Assembly (NCBI GenBank): GCA_015490715.1
Contig: WFXH01000080.1
Span: forward strand, 1 to 64,000
Length of the DNA stretch: 64,000 bases
Direction of reading: 5' to 3'
From: Saprospiraceae bacterium
GTDB taxonomy: Bacteria > Bacteroidota > Bacteroidia > Chitinophagales > Saprospiraceae
Shown here: positions 45,651 to 54,163 of the stretch, one piece after another
Position numbering within the stretch: position 1 is the stretch's first letter
How the letters are laid out: every line of letters begins with the position of its first letter
Program-made: the position numbers and the translations under genes
Notes under the pieces: generated by a model
Seen by the model: the letters and a program-made list of their open reading frames with translations, nothing else
Told to the model about the DNA's origin: nothing
Databases searched by the model: none

Positions 45651-45658
45651 TATATTTG
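45651..45658 (+). promoter_or_regulatory. -7 element of the class-V aminotransferase gene
   Basis: TATATTTG two bases after the terminator T-run and 22 bp before ATG 45681; the -33 region would lie inside the terminator stem. Confidence 0.5.
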
Positions 45659-45680
45659 AACGGCAAACACTGCTGGAACG

Positions 45681-47207
45681 ATGGAGGGGCATTCCGATAG
45701 GGGTATTTGGTATCACCATTTTATGCGCTTTCGAAAAGACATCGTTGGCATCAATGTGCAGATTCCCACGCCATACGGTGTCAAGCCTCTGGTCTATGCC
45801 GATTGGACGGCCAGTGGGCGATTGTTCGCTCCTATTGAATATCGCATTGCACAGCTCATCGGCCCCCATGTGGGCAATGTGCACACCAATACCACCTGGA
45901 CAGGTACCACGATGACGGAGGCCTATCACTACGCCCGGCAAGTCATCAAGCGCCATGTGCGGGCCCATGCATCCGATGTGCTCATCTCTTCCAATTCGGG
46001 GATGACGGGGGTAGTCAACAAGTTTCAGCGCATTTTGGGACTCAAGGTACATGAGCGCTTTATGGATGCCCTAACGCTCGATGAGCGGAGTCGTCCCGTG
46101 GTGTTTATTACCCATATGGAGCACCACTCCAATCAAACCTCCTGGCTGGAGACGATTGCAGATGTGGAAATCATCCGCCCCGATGCTCGCGGGCTGCCCG
46201 ACCTCAACCATTTAGAGGAGCTCTTGCATCATTACCGCAACAGGGAGCAAAAGTACGCGGCTGTCACCTCGTGTTCGAATGTGACGGGTGTGATGACGCC
46301 CTATCGCCAAATTGCGCGCATGATGCATCGCGCTGGGGGATACTGTTTTGTTGATTTTGCCGCTTCTGCACCATATATCGACATCGTCATGCGAGGGGAC
46401 GATCCCGAGGAGGATCTCGATGCCATTTACTTTTCGCCGCACAAATTTCTCGGTGGCCCGGGAAGTAGTGGGATCTTGATCTTTGGCCCCTATCTCTATC
46501 ACAACCGCGTACCCGACAATCCGGGTGGTGGTACGGTAGAGTGGACGAATCCCTGGGGCGAACACCGCTATATCGAAGAAATAGAAGCCCGAGAAGACGG
46601 AGGCACCCCGGCATTCCTCCAGACAATAAAAGTCGCACTGTGCTGCGTGTTGAAGGAGCAAATGGACACCGAAAAGATACGCCAGCGGGAAGAGGAGCTC
46701 CTCCAGAGGCTCTTCGTCCATTTGGACGACATCCCGGGCATGCACATCCTGGCGGATCATCTCCGCGATCGTCTGGGTATCGTCTCTTTTTACTTGCAAG
46801 ACATCCACTACAATCTCGTCGTGCGTCTCCTCAATGACCTGTACGGCATTCAGACGCGTGGCGGATGTTCGTGTGCGGGTACCTACGGCCATTATCTTTT
46901 AGAAGTGTCGTATGAAAAGTCGCGTCAGATTACCTCACTCATCGATGCTGGCGACCTCTCTGCCAAGCCGGGATGGGTGCGCATAAGCATTCATCCGACG
47001 ATGACCGTGGAGGAGATCGATTATATTGGGCAAGCCCTTCGCCACATCGCCATCCATCACCATCGCTACGAAGAGGCGTATCGGTACGATTCGCGAACCA
47101 ACGAGTTTTTCCACATCGACGACGCGCGGGATAAATCGCTTGTGCATTCTTGGTTTGCGCCGTTTGATCTGCCGCAAATATCGCATCGAACCCATGAACC
47201 AGCATAA
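45681..47207 (+). CDS. Class-V aminotransferase-fold PLP enzyme (cysteine desulfurase-like)
   Basis: 508 residues. Conserved segments: VYADWTASGRLFAPIEYRI (about 35), VHTNTTWTGTTMTEAYHYAR (about 72), FITHMEHHSNQTSW, CFVDFAASAPYI, the PLP-lysine motif YFSPHKFLGGPGSSG (Lys near 254) and a Cys-containing GIQTRGGCSCAGTYGHYLL (about 392). It belongs to a cysteine-desulfurase/selenocysteine-lyase-like group with an unproven substrate. ATG 45681 fits the promoter, and residues before Met15 resemble the family N-terminus. The 3' end overlaps the start of the next, related PLP gene by 14 bp. Confidence 0.87.
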   Translation: MEGHSDRGIWYHHFMRFRKDIVGINVQIPTPYGVKPLVYADWTASGRLFAPIEYRIAQLIGPHVGNVHTNTTWTGTTMTEAYHYARQVIKRHVRAHASDVLISSNSGMTGVVNKFQRILGLKVHERFMDALTLDERSRPVVFITHMEHHSNQTSWLETIADVEIIRPDARGLPDLNHLEELLHHYRNREQKYAAVTSCSNVTGVMTPYRQIARMMHRAGGYCFVDFAASAPYIDIVMRGDDPEEDLDAIYFSPHKFLGGPGSSGILIFGPYLYHNRVPDNPGGGTVEWTNPWGEHRYIEEIEAREDGGTPAFLQTIKVALCCVLKEQMDTEKIRQREEELLQRLFVHLDDIPGMHILADHLRDRLGIVSFYLQDIHYNLVVRLLNDLYGIQTRGGCSCAGTYGHYLLEVSYEKSRQITSLIDAGDLSAKPGWVRISIHPTMTVEEIDYIGQALRHIAIHHHRYEEAYRYDSRTNEFFHIDDARDKSLVHSWFAPFDLPQISHRTHEPA

Positions 47208-48348
47208 ACCCATCTATCTCGACTACGCTGCGACGACGCCCATCGACGAAGAGGTCCTGGAAGTGATGAACGAGGTATACCGAGAAACGGTGGGCAATCC
47301 CTCTAGTATTCACTACGAGGGGCGCAAGGCGCGCGATATTCTGGAGCGAGCGCGCCGTCGGATCGCTCAGATGCTCGGCGTAGCTGCTGGGGAGCTCTAT
47401 TTCACTTCTTCAGCTACGGAGGCCAATAATTGGATCTTGTACGCAGCCGTACGCGATTTAGGTGTGCGACATCTCATCACTTCCCCTCTCGAACACCCAT
47501 CCATTGTACAAACGGTCCGCTTTCTCCAACAACAGTATTCTGATTTAAACGTGCACTGGCTTGCTTTCGACGACTGGGGAGCTCCGCGGCTCGATGCCCT
47601 CGAGGAGATTTTGTCCACAGTCAAGGATCAAACCGTGCTGGTAAGTCTCATGCACGCCAATAATGAGCTCGGCACACTGACCGATATAGCAGCGGTGGGT
47701 GCACTTTGTAAGGATTATGGAGCGTATTTTCACTCGGATACGGTGCAAACCCTCGGGTATTACCCCTTTGAAGCGCCCCAATACGGAGTAGATTTTTTTG
47801 TCGGCTCTGCACACAAGTTTTACGGCCCAAAAGGCATCGGCATAGCCTACATACGGAAGGGCATCGCAGTACGACCGCTTCTGCATGGAGGTGGTCAGGA
47901 GCGGTCGATGCGTTCGGGTACGGAGCACATACCGGCCATAACCGCTATGGCGAAGGCATTGGATATAGCACCTGCCCATCGGCCCGAGAAGCGCCGTCAT
48001 ATGGAACAACTCTGGCAGTACTTGCAGCGGCGGGTGGACGAAGCAATGCCGTTTGCACGTTGTCTACACGAAGATTTGCAGCGCTGTCACTATAAAATTT
48101 TTGCCCTTGCATTGCCCGACGAGCCGGAATTCGAATTGGCCGTATTGCGCTTGGATGTGGAGGGGGTATGCGTATCGGGAGGCAGTGCGTGCTCTTCGGG
48201 AGCGGAGCAACAGACCCACGTGAGCAAGCACTTTTTTCAACCCAAGGGCAAAAGACCGCTGCGCCTATCCCTATCGCATCGCACCACCCGAGAGGAGATC
48301 GATGTCGCTATTGAGACCATGCAACGAGTGTTTGCCCATATTGGATGA
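47194..48348 (+). CDS. Cysteine desulfurase (NifS/IscS-type)
   Basis: 384 residues. YLDYAATTPIDEEVLEVM at the start, NPSSIHYEGRKARDILERAR, FTSSATEANNW, the PLP-lysine segment FVGSAHKFYGPKG (Lys near 208) and the active-site loop CVSGGSACSSGAEQQTHV (Cys near 332) identify a group I cysteine desulfurase that mobilises sulfur for Fe-S clusters and thiolation. ATG 47194 lies inside the end of the preceding gene, so translation is likely coupled. No IscU/Suf scaffold gene is in the window. Confidence 0.92.
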   Translation: MNQHKPIYLDYAATTPIDEEVLEVMNEVYRETVGNPSSIHYEGRKARDILERARRRIAQMLGVAAGELYFTSSATEANNWILYAAVRDLGVRHLITSPLEHPSIVQTVRFLQQQYSDLNVHWLAFDDWGAPRLDALEEILSTVKDQTVLVSLMHANNELGTLTDIAAVGALCKDYGAYFHSDTVQTLGYYPFEAPQYGVDFFVGSAHKFYGPKGIGIAYIRKGIAVRPLLHGGGQERSMRSGTEHIPAITAMAKALDIAPAHRPEKRRHMEQLWQYLQRRVDEAMPFARCLHEDLQRCHYKIFALALPDEPEFELAVLRLDVEGVCVSGGSACSSGAEQQTHVSKHFFQPKGKRPLRLSLSHRTTREEIDVAIETMQRVFAHIG

Positions 48349-48371
48349 CACTTTTCTAACCTCTGCGCCAA

Positions 48372-49271
48372 ATGAAGCAGGTCCGTCGAGCGGCGTTTAT
48401 CATCAACCCCATCGCTGGAGGGAGGGATAAGAGCATACTTAGGGATAGGATTCGCGCTGTACTCGATCCAGACACGTGGGAGGTACAGATGTGGTACACC
48501 GAATTTCGGGGCCATGCGTATGAGCTTGCCCAGACACTTGCTCCGCGGGTGGATTACCTTGTAGCGGTCGGGGGCGATGGCACCGTCCACGAGGTTGTCA
48601 ACGGCATGATGGGTAGTGGAAAGACACTGGCCATCCTTCCGATGGGGTCGGGCAATGGCCTAGCGCGTGATCTCGGCATACCGTTCCACGTCGATCGGGC
48701 ACTCAAACTCCTGCTCGAAGGGACGACTACCTACATCGATGTGGGTGAGGTAAACGGTCGATATTTTACCAATTCCTTTTCCATGGGCTTGGTCGCCGAT
48801 GTGGCGTTGACGTACGACACCTTAGGAATGCGGGGCTTTACGGGTTATCTTTGGAGTATATTAAAATGCGTATTTCGCCAGCGAAAAATCGAAGTGCGCG
48901 TAGCGGAGGAGGGTGGTGCGATGCGCTCGATGCGCCTGGTTGTGCTCAATGTGATGAATATTTCGGAGTTTGGATATCACTTGCGCATTGCCCCTCATGC
49001 CCGTGCAACGGATGGGTACTTACACCTGCAGTTGTTTGAAGAGTTTCCGTGGTATGTGCTGCCATATTGGGCTTTGAGGGCCTTTCTGGGTCGCCCCATA
49101 CGATCGAAGTTTCTTCACAGTGTGGACTTTCGCACCTCGATATATGTCGAACACGACGAGGAATATGCCCAATGCGATGGGGAGGTCGTTTCTTTAAGCA
49201 GTCGTTCGCTTCGCATTCGGTGTTTGCCAGCCAGTCTTGCGGTCGTTGCCCCTGTACGTCGAGCTCAGTAA
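48372..49271 (+). CDS. YegS/BmrU-family lipid (diacylglycerol) kinase
   Basis: 299 residues. The N-terminal DAGK catalytic domain has FIINPIAGGRDKS, YLVAVGGDGTVHEVVNGMM and LPMGSGNGLARDLGIP; the C-terminal beta domain includes TYIDVGEVNGRYFTNSFSMG and YAQCDGEVVSL. These cytosolic kinases phosphorylate diacylglycerol or related lipids at the membrane. It lies 23 bp after the cysteine desulfurase and converges on the FabH-like gene, overlapping its end by 7 bp. Confidence 0.92.
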   Translation: MKQVRRAAFIINPIAGGRDKSILRDRIRAVLDPDTWEVQMWYTEFRGHAYELAQTLAPRVDYLVAVGGDGTVHEVVNGMMGSGKTLAILPMGSGNGLARDLGIPFHVDRALKLLLEGTTTYIDVGEVNGRYFTNSFSMGLVADVALTYDTLGMRGFTGYLWSILKCVFRQRKIEVRVAEEGGAMRSMRLVVLNVMNISEFGYHLRIAPHARATDGYLHLQLFEEFPWYVLPYWALRAFLGRPIRSKFLHSVDFRTSIYVEHDEEYAQCDGEVVSLSSRSLRIRCLPASLAVVAPVRRAQ

Positions 49272-50320
49272 TAGAGGAGGGCGGATCCCCAAGTAAAACC
49301 GCTGCCGAAGGCTGCCAAGCACAAGAGATCTCCGCGCTGGATGGCACCAGCTTCGACGGCTTCGGCAAGGGCAATGGGAATGGAGGCAGCGGTGGTGTTG
49401 CCGTAGCGCTGGATGTTGTTCCACACCTGATCGTCGCGCAGTCCCATGCGCTTTTGAATGAACTTGCTGATCCGCAAATTGGCCTGATGTGGAATCAACA
49501 TGTCGATGTCGGAAGGAGTCTTGCCCGTGCTCTGAAGTGCTTCCATGATGGTTTCGACAAATTTCACTACGGCGGTTTTAAACACCAGCTGTCCGTTCAT
49601 GTAGGGGTAGTGCAAGGCGTTTTTTAAGATGGTTTCGTTGATGAAGACGGCATCGAAGGGCCCGGCATTTTCCGCACCGTATTTGGCGGGATCGCCGTCG
49701 TAATGGCCGGCGTGGCAGCCTGGGCATGTCATGGCCAGTTCTTCGGCAAATTCGCCGTTGGCGTGGAGATTGGTGTGCAAGATACCCGACCCATCTTCGC
49801 TGGCACGGACAACCACCGCCCCTGCACCATCGCCAAAGATGACCGATACGGCACGCCCGCGCGTGGTCATATCCAAGCCCATGGAGTGCATCTCCGACCC
49901 GACCACGAGTATGGTCTTGTACATGCCCGTACGGATGAATTGGTCGGCAATGCTCAGGGCATAGATGAATCCCGTGCATTGGGTGCGTATGTCGAGTGCT
50001 CCGATCTCCTTTTTGTGGAGACCGAGCATGCGCTGAAGCAATACCCCGCATCCGGGAAAGAAATAATCTGGGCTCAATGTGGCAAAGATGATGAAATCGA
50101 TCTCCTCTGGAGCAATACCGGCATTGTCGATGGCGCGCTTGGAGGCTTCGTAAGCCATCGTCGTCGTCGTCTCCTCCGTCTTTTTAGCAAAGCGCCGCTC
50201 GTGAATGCCGGTGCGCTCTACTATCCACGCATCGGAGGTATCCATGATGCGCTCCAGATCGTGATTGGTCACTACCGTTTCGGGTACGTAATAGCCTGTC
50301 CCAATGATCTTGGTTTTCAT
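49265..50320 (-). CDS. 3-oxoacyl-ACP synthase III (FabH-like)
   Basis: 351 residues. Catalytic triad visible: ALDIRTQCTGFIYAL (Cys near 115), MLIPHQANLRISKF (His near 275) and YGNTTAASIPIAL (Asn near 306). Start MKTKIIGTGYYVPETVV is typical; the longer frame upstream is non-homologous. It condenses acetyl-CoA or a branched starter with malonyl-ACP. A segment near residues 195-225 (ELAMTCPGCHAGHYDGDP) is longer than in E. coli FabH, as in several Bacteroidota paralogs, so the protein may act on a specialised substrate. Confidence 0.9.
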   Translation of the reverse strand: MKTKIIGTGYYVPETVVTNHDLERIMDTSDAWIVERTGIHERRFAKKTEETTTTMAYEASKRAIDNAGIAPEEIDFIIFATLSPDYFFPGCGVLLQRMLGLHKKEIGALDIRTQCTGFIYALSIADQFIRTGMYKTILVVGSEMHSMGLDMTTRGRAVSVIFGDGAGAVVVRASEDGSGILHTNLHANGEFAEELAMTCPGCHAGHYDGDPAKYGAENAGPFDAVFINETILKNALHYPYMNGQLVFKTAVVKFVETIMEALQSTGKTPSDIDMLIPHQANLRISKFIQKRMGLRDDQVWNNIQRYGNTTAASIPIALAEAVEAGAIQRGDLLCLAAFGSGFTWGSALLYY

Positions 50321-50382
50321 GACTGCGCAATTCCGTTTGCACGAATATACTGGAATTCGTCCAAACTTATGTGCCACGGTAC

Positions 50383-51369
50383 TCAACGCGCCGGAAAAAG
50401 TTGCAGTATGCTCTTACAACGAGGAGTGCCTCTGGCGTATCCTATGAGTATTACAGAGTGTCCCCAGTGCCTCATCCATGCCTCGACGAGCGGTGGCTCT
50501 TCCGCCTGGTAGCGCAATCGGCCGGTTAGGTCGTACACCTCCCAAAAATCTGGGATAAGATGGGAGGCATCTACGCCGGTCGTATACCTTGATAGCTGTA
50601 TACGGCACGGTGCTAATTCTGCTTGTGGATTGTGACGGCGTGTCGTCAACACGCGATGCCAGTGAAAGCGCGTTCCCAGAGGGGGAAATCCGAGTCGGTT
50701 GTGACCAAGGGTGTCGTTAAGGAGGAGGACTTCGACCATTTCGGGAGAGCTGCTGTCGCCGACCAACCACCACCCTTTGTAAAGAGAATCCTCACGCGTG
50801 CCAATGCCCACATATCCACCAAATTTGCCCGAATCCAGATCGCGATAAGCTACGTACACCAGGTCTGTCTGCCCAGGCCCATAGACAAAGGACACCTCCC
50901 CCCTTCGATAGTAAAAGTGTACTTGCATGTGTATGGAATCAAAGAGTCCTTCCATCGCCTGAAAGAACATCGATCGCCACTCGACGATGAGCACAGAATC
51001 TCCGTTTGCCTCCTTTCGATAGCCGTATGAAATCGTAGATGCCTCAGGGGCTCCGAGATACGAGCGCATTGCCGAACGAAAGGGCGACACGATGAGAGAT
51101 GTCTGCGAAGAGGTATGGTATAAAAACACCTGGCCCGAGGTGGTCACTACAGCTGAGTCGTAATTGTCTTCTCCCACTGTGAGTGGATGCCGCAAGGGCA
51201 GGGGAAAAGCGGTATCCGCCACAAAGGGCTTCAGGTGCAGTGGAGTAGGTGTATCCAGTGGAGTGTAATCTTCGGTATACACGGAAAAAGTATACAGTGC
51301 CTCCTGGCCAAGAGACGGTATCCCACCGATGGCAAATATCGAAAGTACAATGGCAACCCACGATTTCAT
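50383..51369 (-). CDS. Hypothetical secreted protein
   Basis: 328 residues. Signal peptide MKSWVAIVLSIFAIGGIPSLGQ. The body is beta-rich without a family I know (TVGEDNYDSAVVTTSGQVFL, FYYRRGEVSFVYGPGQTDLV, YRDLDSGKFGGYVGIGTRED). The last 70 residues (WEVYDLTGRLRYQ, VILIGYARG, KSILQLFP) resemble a degenerate T9SS sorting domain, giving extracellular delivery as a possibility. The start codon lies within GGTATGAAATCGTGGG, a copy of the dispersed motif, and a TATTTTTG element ends 4 bp before the ATG. Confidence 0.65.
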   Translation of the reverse strand: MKSWVAIVLSIFAIGGIPSLGQEALYTFSVYTEDYTPLDTPTPLHLKPFVADTAFPLPLRHPLTVGEDNYDSAVVTTSGQVFLYHTSSQTSLIVSPFRSAMRSYLGAPEASTISYGYRKEANGDSVLIVEWRSMFFQAMEGLFDSIHMQVHFYYRRGEVSFVYGPGQTDLVYVAYRDLDSGKFGGYVGIGTREDSLYKGWWLVGDSSSPEMVEVLLLNDTLGHNRLGFPPLGTRFHWHRVLTTRRHNPQAELAPCRIQLSRYTTGVDASHLIPDFWEVYDLTGRLRYQAEEPPLVEAWMRHWGHSVILIGYARGTPRCKSILQLFPAR

Positions 51370-51373
51370 ACCG

Positions 51374-51381
51374 CAAAAATA
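51374..51381 (-). promoter_or_regulatory. -7 element almost abutting a start codon
   Basis: TATTTTTG on the minus strand fits TAnnTTTG and ends only 4 bp before the ATG at 51369, implying a leaderless or nearly leaderless mRNA if used. Confidence 0.35.
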
Positions 51382-51418
51382 TTAAAAAAAACTTTAATAT
51401 GAAGAAAATCGGTTTGGG

Positions 51419-51433
51419 CCCTCTTAGAGAGGG
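51419..51433. repeat. Inverted repeat CCCTCT-TAG-AGAGGG
   Basis: Perfect 6-bp inverted repeat with 3-bp spacer in the divergent region between the secreted-protein gene and tdk; no T-run, so more like an operator than a terminator. Confidence 0.3.
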
Positions 51434-51504
51434 GAGTTGGGGTGGGCATGGGAGCGGATATGGGATAAACTGCCGTATCTTTACCGCTCAAAAGACACAG
51501 GTCG

Positions 51505-52104
51505 ATGTTTGTAGAGCCCGTAATGCCCGGACAGCGCAGTGGATGGATCGAAGTGATCTGCGGGCCGATGTTTTCGGGCAAGACGGAGGAGTTGATACGC
51601 CGCGTGCGACGGGCACAGATCGCCGGTCAGCGGGTGTTGATTTGTAAGCCCAAGCGCGATACGCGGTATTCGGAGTCGGAGGTGGTGTCGCACGATCGCA
51701 AGGCGGTCGAAAGTATTGCTGTGGAAGACGCAAGAGAAATTCTCAAGCACAGTGAGCCCGTACAGGTGGTGGCCATTGACGAGGTCCAGTTTTTTGATTA
51801 TGAAATCGTTGAGGTGTGTCGGCATTTAGCGTTGAAAGGCAAGCGCGTCATTGTGGCGGGATTGGACATGGATTATCGCGCGCGCCCTTTTGGGCCGGTA
51901 CCCTATTTATTGGCCGTGGCCGAATACATTACCAAGTTGCATGCCATTTGCAAGCACTGCGGAGCTCTGGCTACCCATTCGTATCGGCTGACCGACGAGC
52001 GTGAGGACATCGTGCTCGGAGCAGAGGAGCGCTACGAGCCCCGCTGTCGCATCTGCTTTCACATGGGCAACATCCTCGATTTTGGCAAGCGTGAAGAGCA
52101 GTAG
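51505..52104 (+). CDS. tdk: Thymidine kinase (type II)
   Basis: 199 residues. P-loop VICGPMFSGKTEELIRR (about 17-33), VAIDEVQFFDYEIV (about 90), the lasso region and zinc-binding Cys pairs (CKHC near 150 and CRIC near 183). It salvages thymidine. ATG 51505 follows a near -7 element TATCTTTA at 51476-51483. The gene converges on the small lipoprotein gene. Confidence 0.96.
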   Translation: MFVEPVMPGQRSGWIEVICGPMFSGKTEELIRRVRRAQIAGQRVLICKPKRDTRYSESEVVSHDRKAVESIAVEDAREILKHSEPVQVVAIDEVQFFDYEIVEVCRHLALKGKRVIVAGLDMDYRARPFGPVPYLLAVAEYITKLHAICKHCGALATHSYRLTDEREDIVLGAEERYEPRCRICFHMGNILDFGKREEQ

Positions 52105-52108
52105 GAGT

Positions 52109-52555
52109 TTATTTCTTTAAAAAGGGCTTGATCACGTCCATGAGCAATTGGTAGTAATCCGTGACTTTGGACGCCACCTCTCGGTGGTTGGACCACACGA
52201 TGCGATGCTGCATTTTGCCATCGCTGTATCCAACGAAGAAATACGTGTTGTCCGGACGTCGGTAGTCGATTTGATGGAGGCCAAGGGTAGTGAAGAGTTG
52301 GACGAGTTGGGCGGCTTTTGTGCGCTGTACACGACCCAAATACTTATAGGGGCTAATCTCGCCGTCACCGCTGTAGAGCCATCCTCTTTCGGTGATGGTG
52401 TAGCTGTGTTCTTTGCCGGCAAAGCCCCCTCCGTAGCCAAAGATGACCTTCGGTATTTCTCCGAAAGGTGTAGCGGGTGGCTTTGCAGAACCGCACGAAA
52501 GAAGACTAAATACCATCACAACAGCCAGTGCAAATACGCCTTTAAAAATCCCCAT
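52109..52555 (-). CDS. Hypothetical lipoprotein
   Basis: About 148 residues. MGIFKGVFALAVVMVFSLLSCGS is a lipoprotein signal with lipobox LLSC. The mature part (KVIFGYGGGFAGKEHSYTI, GWLYSGDGEISPYKYLGRV, YFFVGYSDGKMQHRIVW) recalls a small lipoprotein family in Bacteroidota without known function. A longer start at 52567 adds four residues. No partner is obvious. Confidence 0.7.
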   Translation of the reverse strand: MGIFKGVFALAVVMVFSLLSCGSAKPPATPFGEIPKVIFGYGGGFAGKEHSYTITERGWLYSGDGEISPYKYLGRVQRTKAAQLVQLFTTLGLHQIDYRRPDNTYFFVGYSDGKMQHRIVWSNHREVASKVTDYYQLLMDVIKPFLKK

Positions 52556-52614
52556 GATACTGTCCAATTTACCTCGCTATAGTCGATTCCACTGAGTAAA
52601 ATTAGAGAGAATTT

Positions 52615-53829
52615 TCAATTTGGTGGAACGAAAAACATCTTCGAGCGAGTCTGGCCCTCATCGATGAAGTACAGCACATACCACCCAGGCGCAAGAGCTA
52701 CGGGAACGGACAGCAGACTGGTTTGTGCTGTAAGGTACATGCGCGCGATGAGTCTGCCGTCTGTGCCGTAAACGACACATGTAATGGGGCGGTCAAATCC
52801 GTGCGGCAGTTGAAGCCACAATTGCTGTTGGAAAGGGTTGTAAACGAGCTGAATGTCTTGCCATGGTGGCTCTGAGGTGATTGGGGTAGGACAATGGGAG
52901 CGCGCTAAGGATGTTCGCACAGTGGTCAAGGTGCGGTGCATGCGTTCCACTTGTCCCTTAGTGAAAAATAGAATGCAGCTGTCGGGAGCCAGCGATAAAT
53001 AGTTCATGAACATATCCTCCGAGCCGCAGCTGATTTGCGGGGCTGTGGGACAGCTCGACCATGCATAATGCATGTCGCTGTTGGGTGTGTCTTCGATGCC
53101 GTCGTCGTCGTCGCATGAGGCGGTACGGCAGCCCGCCAGGTGGCAGAGACCGAGATAATGTCCCAGCTCGTGGATGAGGGTGCGTGCCTTGTACGTCATT
53201 GGCCCATTCCGACGCAGATAGTCGATGTTGAGAATGATGCCGTCGTTGGATGCACCAGCCATATCGGGAAAGGAGGAATAGCCCAGGGCGTAATCGTCCA
53301 TCTCGGTGATCCAGATGTTGAGATAGTGCGTGGGATCGACTGCATCCGACCCTCCGAGTGAGTCGTAAAATATTCGACCATTGTGTACGTCTCCAATGGC
53401 TTTAATGGTGGTCTTCTTTCGACGTATGCGAAGAGCTACTCTCCCATCGCTTTGCCTTTCATACGGGCAGAGCTCGATGGAAGGCGTTTCAATGTATGGA
53501 TAAAAAATAGGTGGTATCCCTCTGTGGCCGCGTCGATGGAAGGCGAGCTCCTGATTGGCCTTGAGGAAAAGCAGAGCGAGGAGAGAATCGGAAAGATTTT
53601 GATCATCCGTGCGATAGACGATGTGAACGTAGACGGGTATCACTTTGTGGGTGGAGCGAAGTACTATGCTCTTCTCAGTATGAAAGGGCTGTACGCCGTG
53701 TGTTGAGGGCTCAACATTCATCTGTCCGTACTGCCGAGCGAAATCATCGAAGAAACATCGCATGCGCTCCTGTCCATACAGGGAGGGGGCAAAGAGGAGC
53801 AAAGCGGCAATGGGCATCAACCATTTCAT
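52615..53829 (-). CDS. Secreted M43-family zinc metalloprotease with T9SS domain
   Basis: 404 residues. Signal peptide (MKWLMPIAALLLFAPSLYGQ), then a pappalysin-like (M43) catalytic domain with the extended zinc motif HELGHYLGLCH near residue 222, conserved Cys around it (AGCRTASCDDDDGIEDTP), and a Met-turn-like MFMNYLSLAPDSC. The last 80 residues (IQLVYNPFQQQLWLQLP, VVYGTDGRLIARMYL, LAPGWYVLYFI, KMFFVPPN) form a type A T9SS sorting domain. It is probably an extracellular gelatinase-like protease. The start codon context GGTATGAAATGGTTG matches the dispersed motif. Confidence 0.9.
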   Translation of the reverse strand: MKWLMPIAALLLFAPSLYGQERMRCFFDDFARQYGQMNVEPSTHGVQPFHTEKSIVLRSTHKVIPVYVHIVYRTDDQNLSDSLLALLFLKANQELAFHRRGHRGIPPIFYPYIETPSIELCPYERQSDGRVALRIRRKKTTIKAIGDVHNGRIFYDSLGGSDAVDPTHYLNIWITEMDDYALGYSSFPDMAGASNDGIILNIDYLRRNGPMTYKARTLIHELGHYLGLCHLAGCRTASCDDDDGIEDTPNSDMHYAWSSCPTAPQISCGSEDMFMNYLSLAPDSCILFFTKGQVERMHRTLTTVRTSLARSHCPTPITSEPPWQDIQLVYNPFQQQLWLQLPHGFDRPITCVVYGTDGRLIARMYLTAQTSLLSVPVALAPGWYVLYFIDEGQTRSKMFFVPPN

Positions 53830-54163
53830 ACCTATAGAAAAAGCATCTTTTCTGTGACCAACGCAGAGGTGGGTGAAAAATTTTTAGTCGTGCATCGACG
53901 GCTTTCCTCGGACTATAGCGCTTTCGAGAGTGAGGAGCAGAGGTGCTCTATGGCCTGGGATGATGTGTATGAAATTGTAGAGGAGATCGGGATGACCTTC
54001 GCATAATCAAAAAATTGACTAATCGGGGGATATACCTAAAAAACATATAAAAAATACCCATAATGCCAAAAATTATTCAGTCATATTCGCGGTTTTATGA
54101 AAAATCTATTTATATTTGAGTGTTGAATATTGGCTGATCCAACAAGGACCAAAATCAAGGGAT
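53830..54163. other. Intergenic region before the giant SdrD-repeat gene
   Basis: Divergent spacer between the M43 protease and the giant gene. It contains a weak motif copy TATGAAATTGTAG at 53968-53980 and becomes very A+T-rich after 54000. A -7 element is at 54111-54118. Confidence 0.45.
54111..54118 (+). promoter_or_regulatory. -7 element of the giant SdrD-repeat gene
   Basis: TATATTTG, 45 bp before ATG 54164. It overlaps an upstream TTG that would otherwise extend the frame, which is one reason to prefer the later start. Confidence 0.5.

Noticed and set aside
45714-45725. Reverse copy of the TATAAAATGGTG motif
   Set aside because: It lies within the coding start of the class-V PLP gene, where it reads His-His-Phe-Met, so it is probably coincidental.
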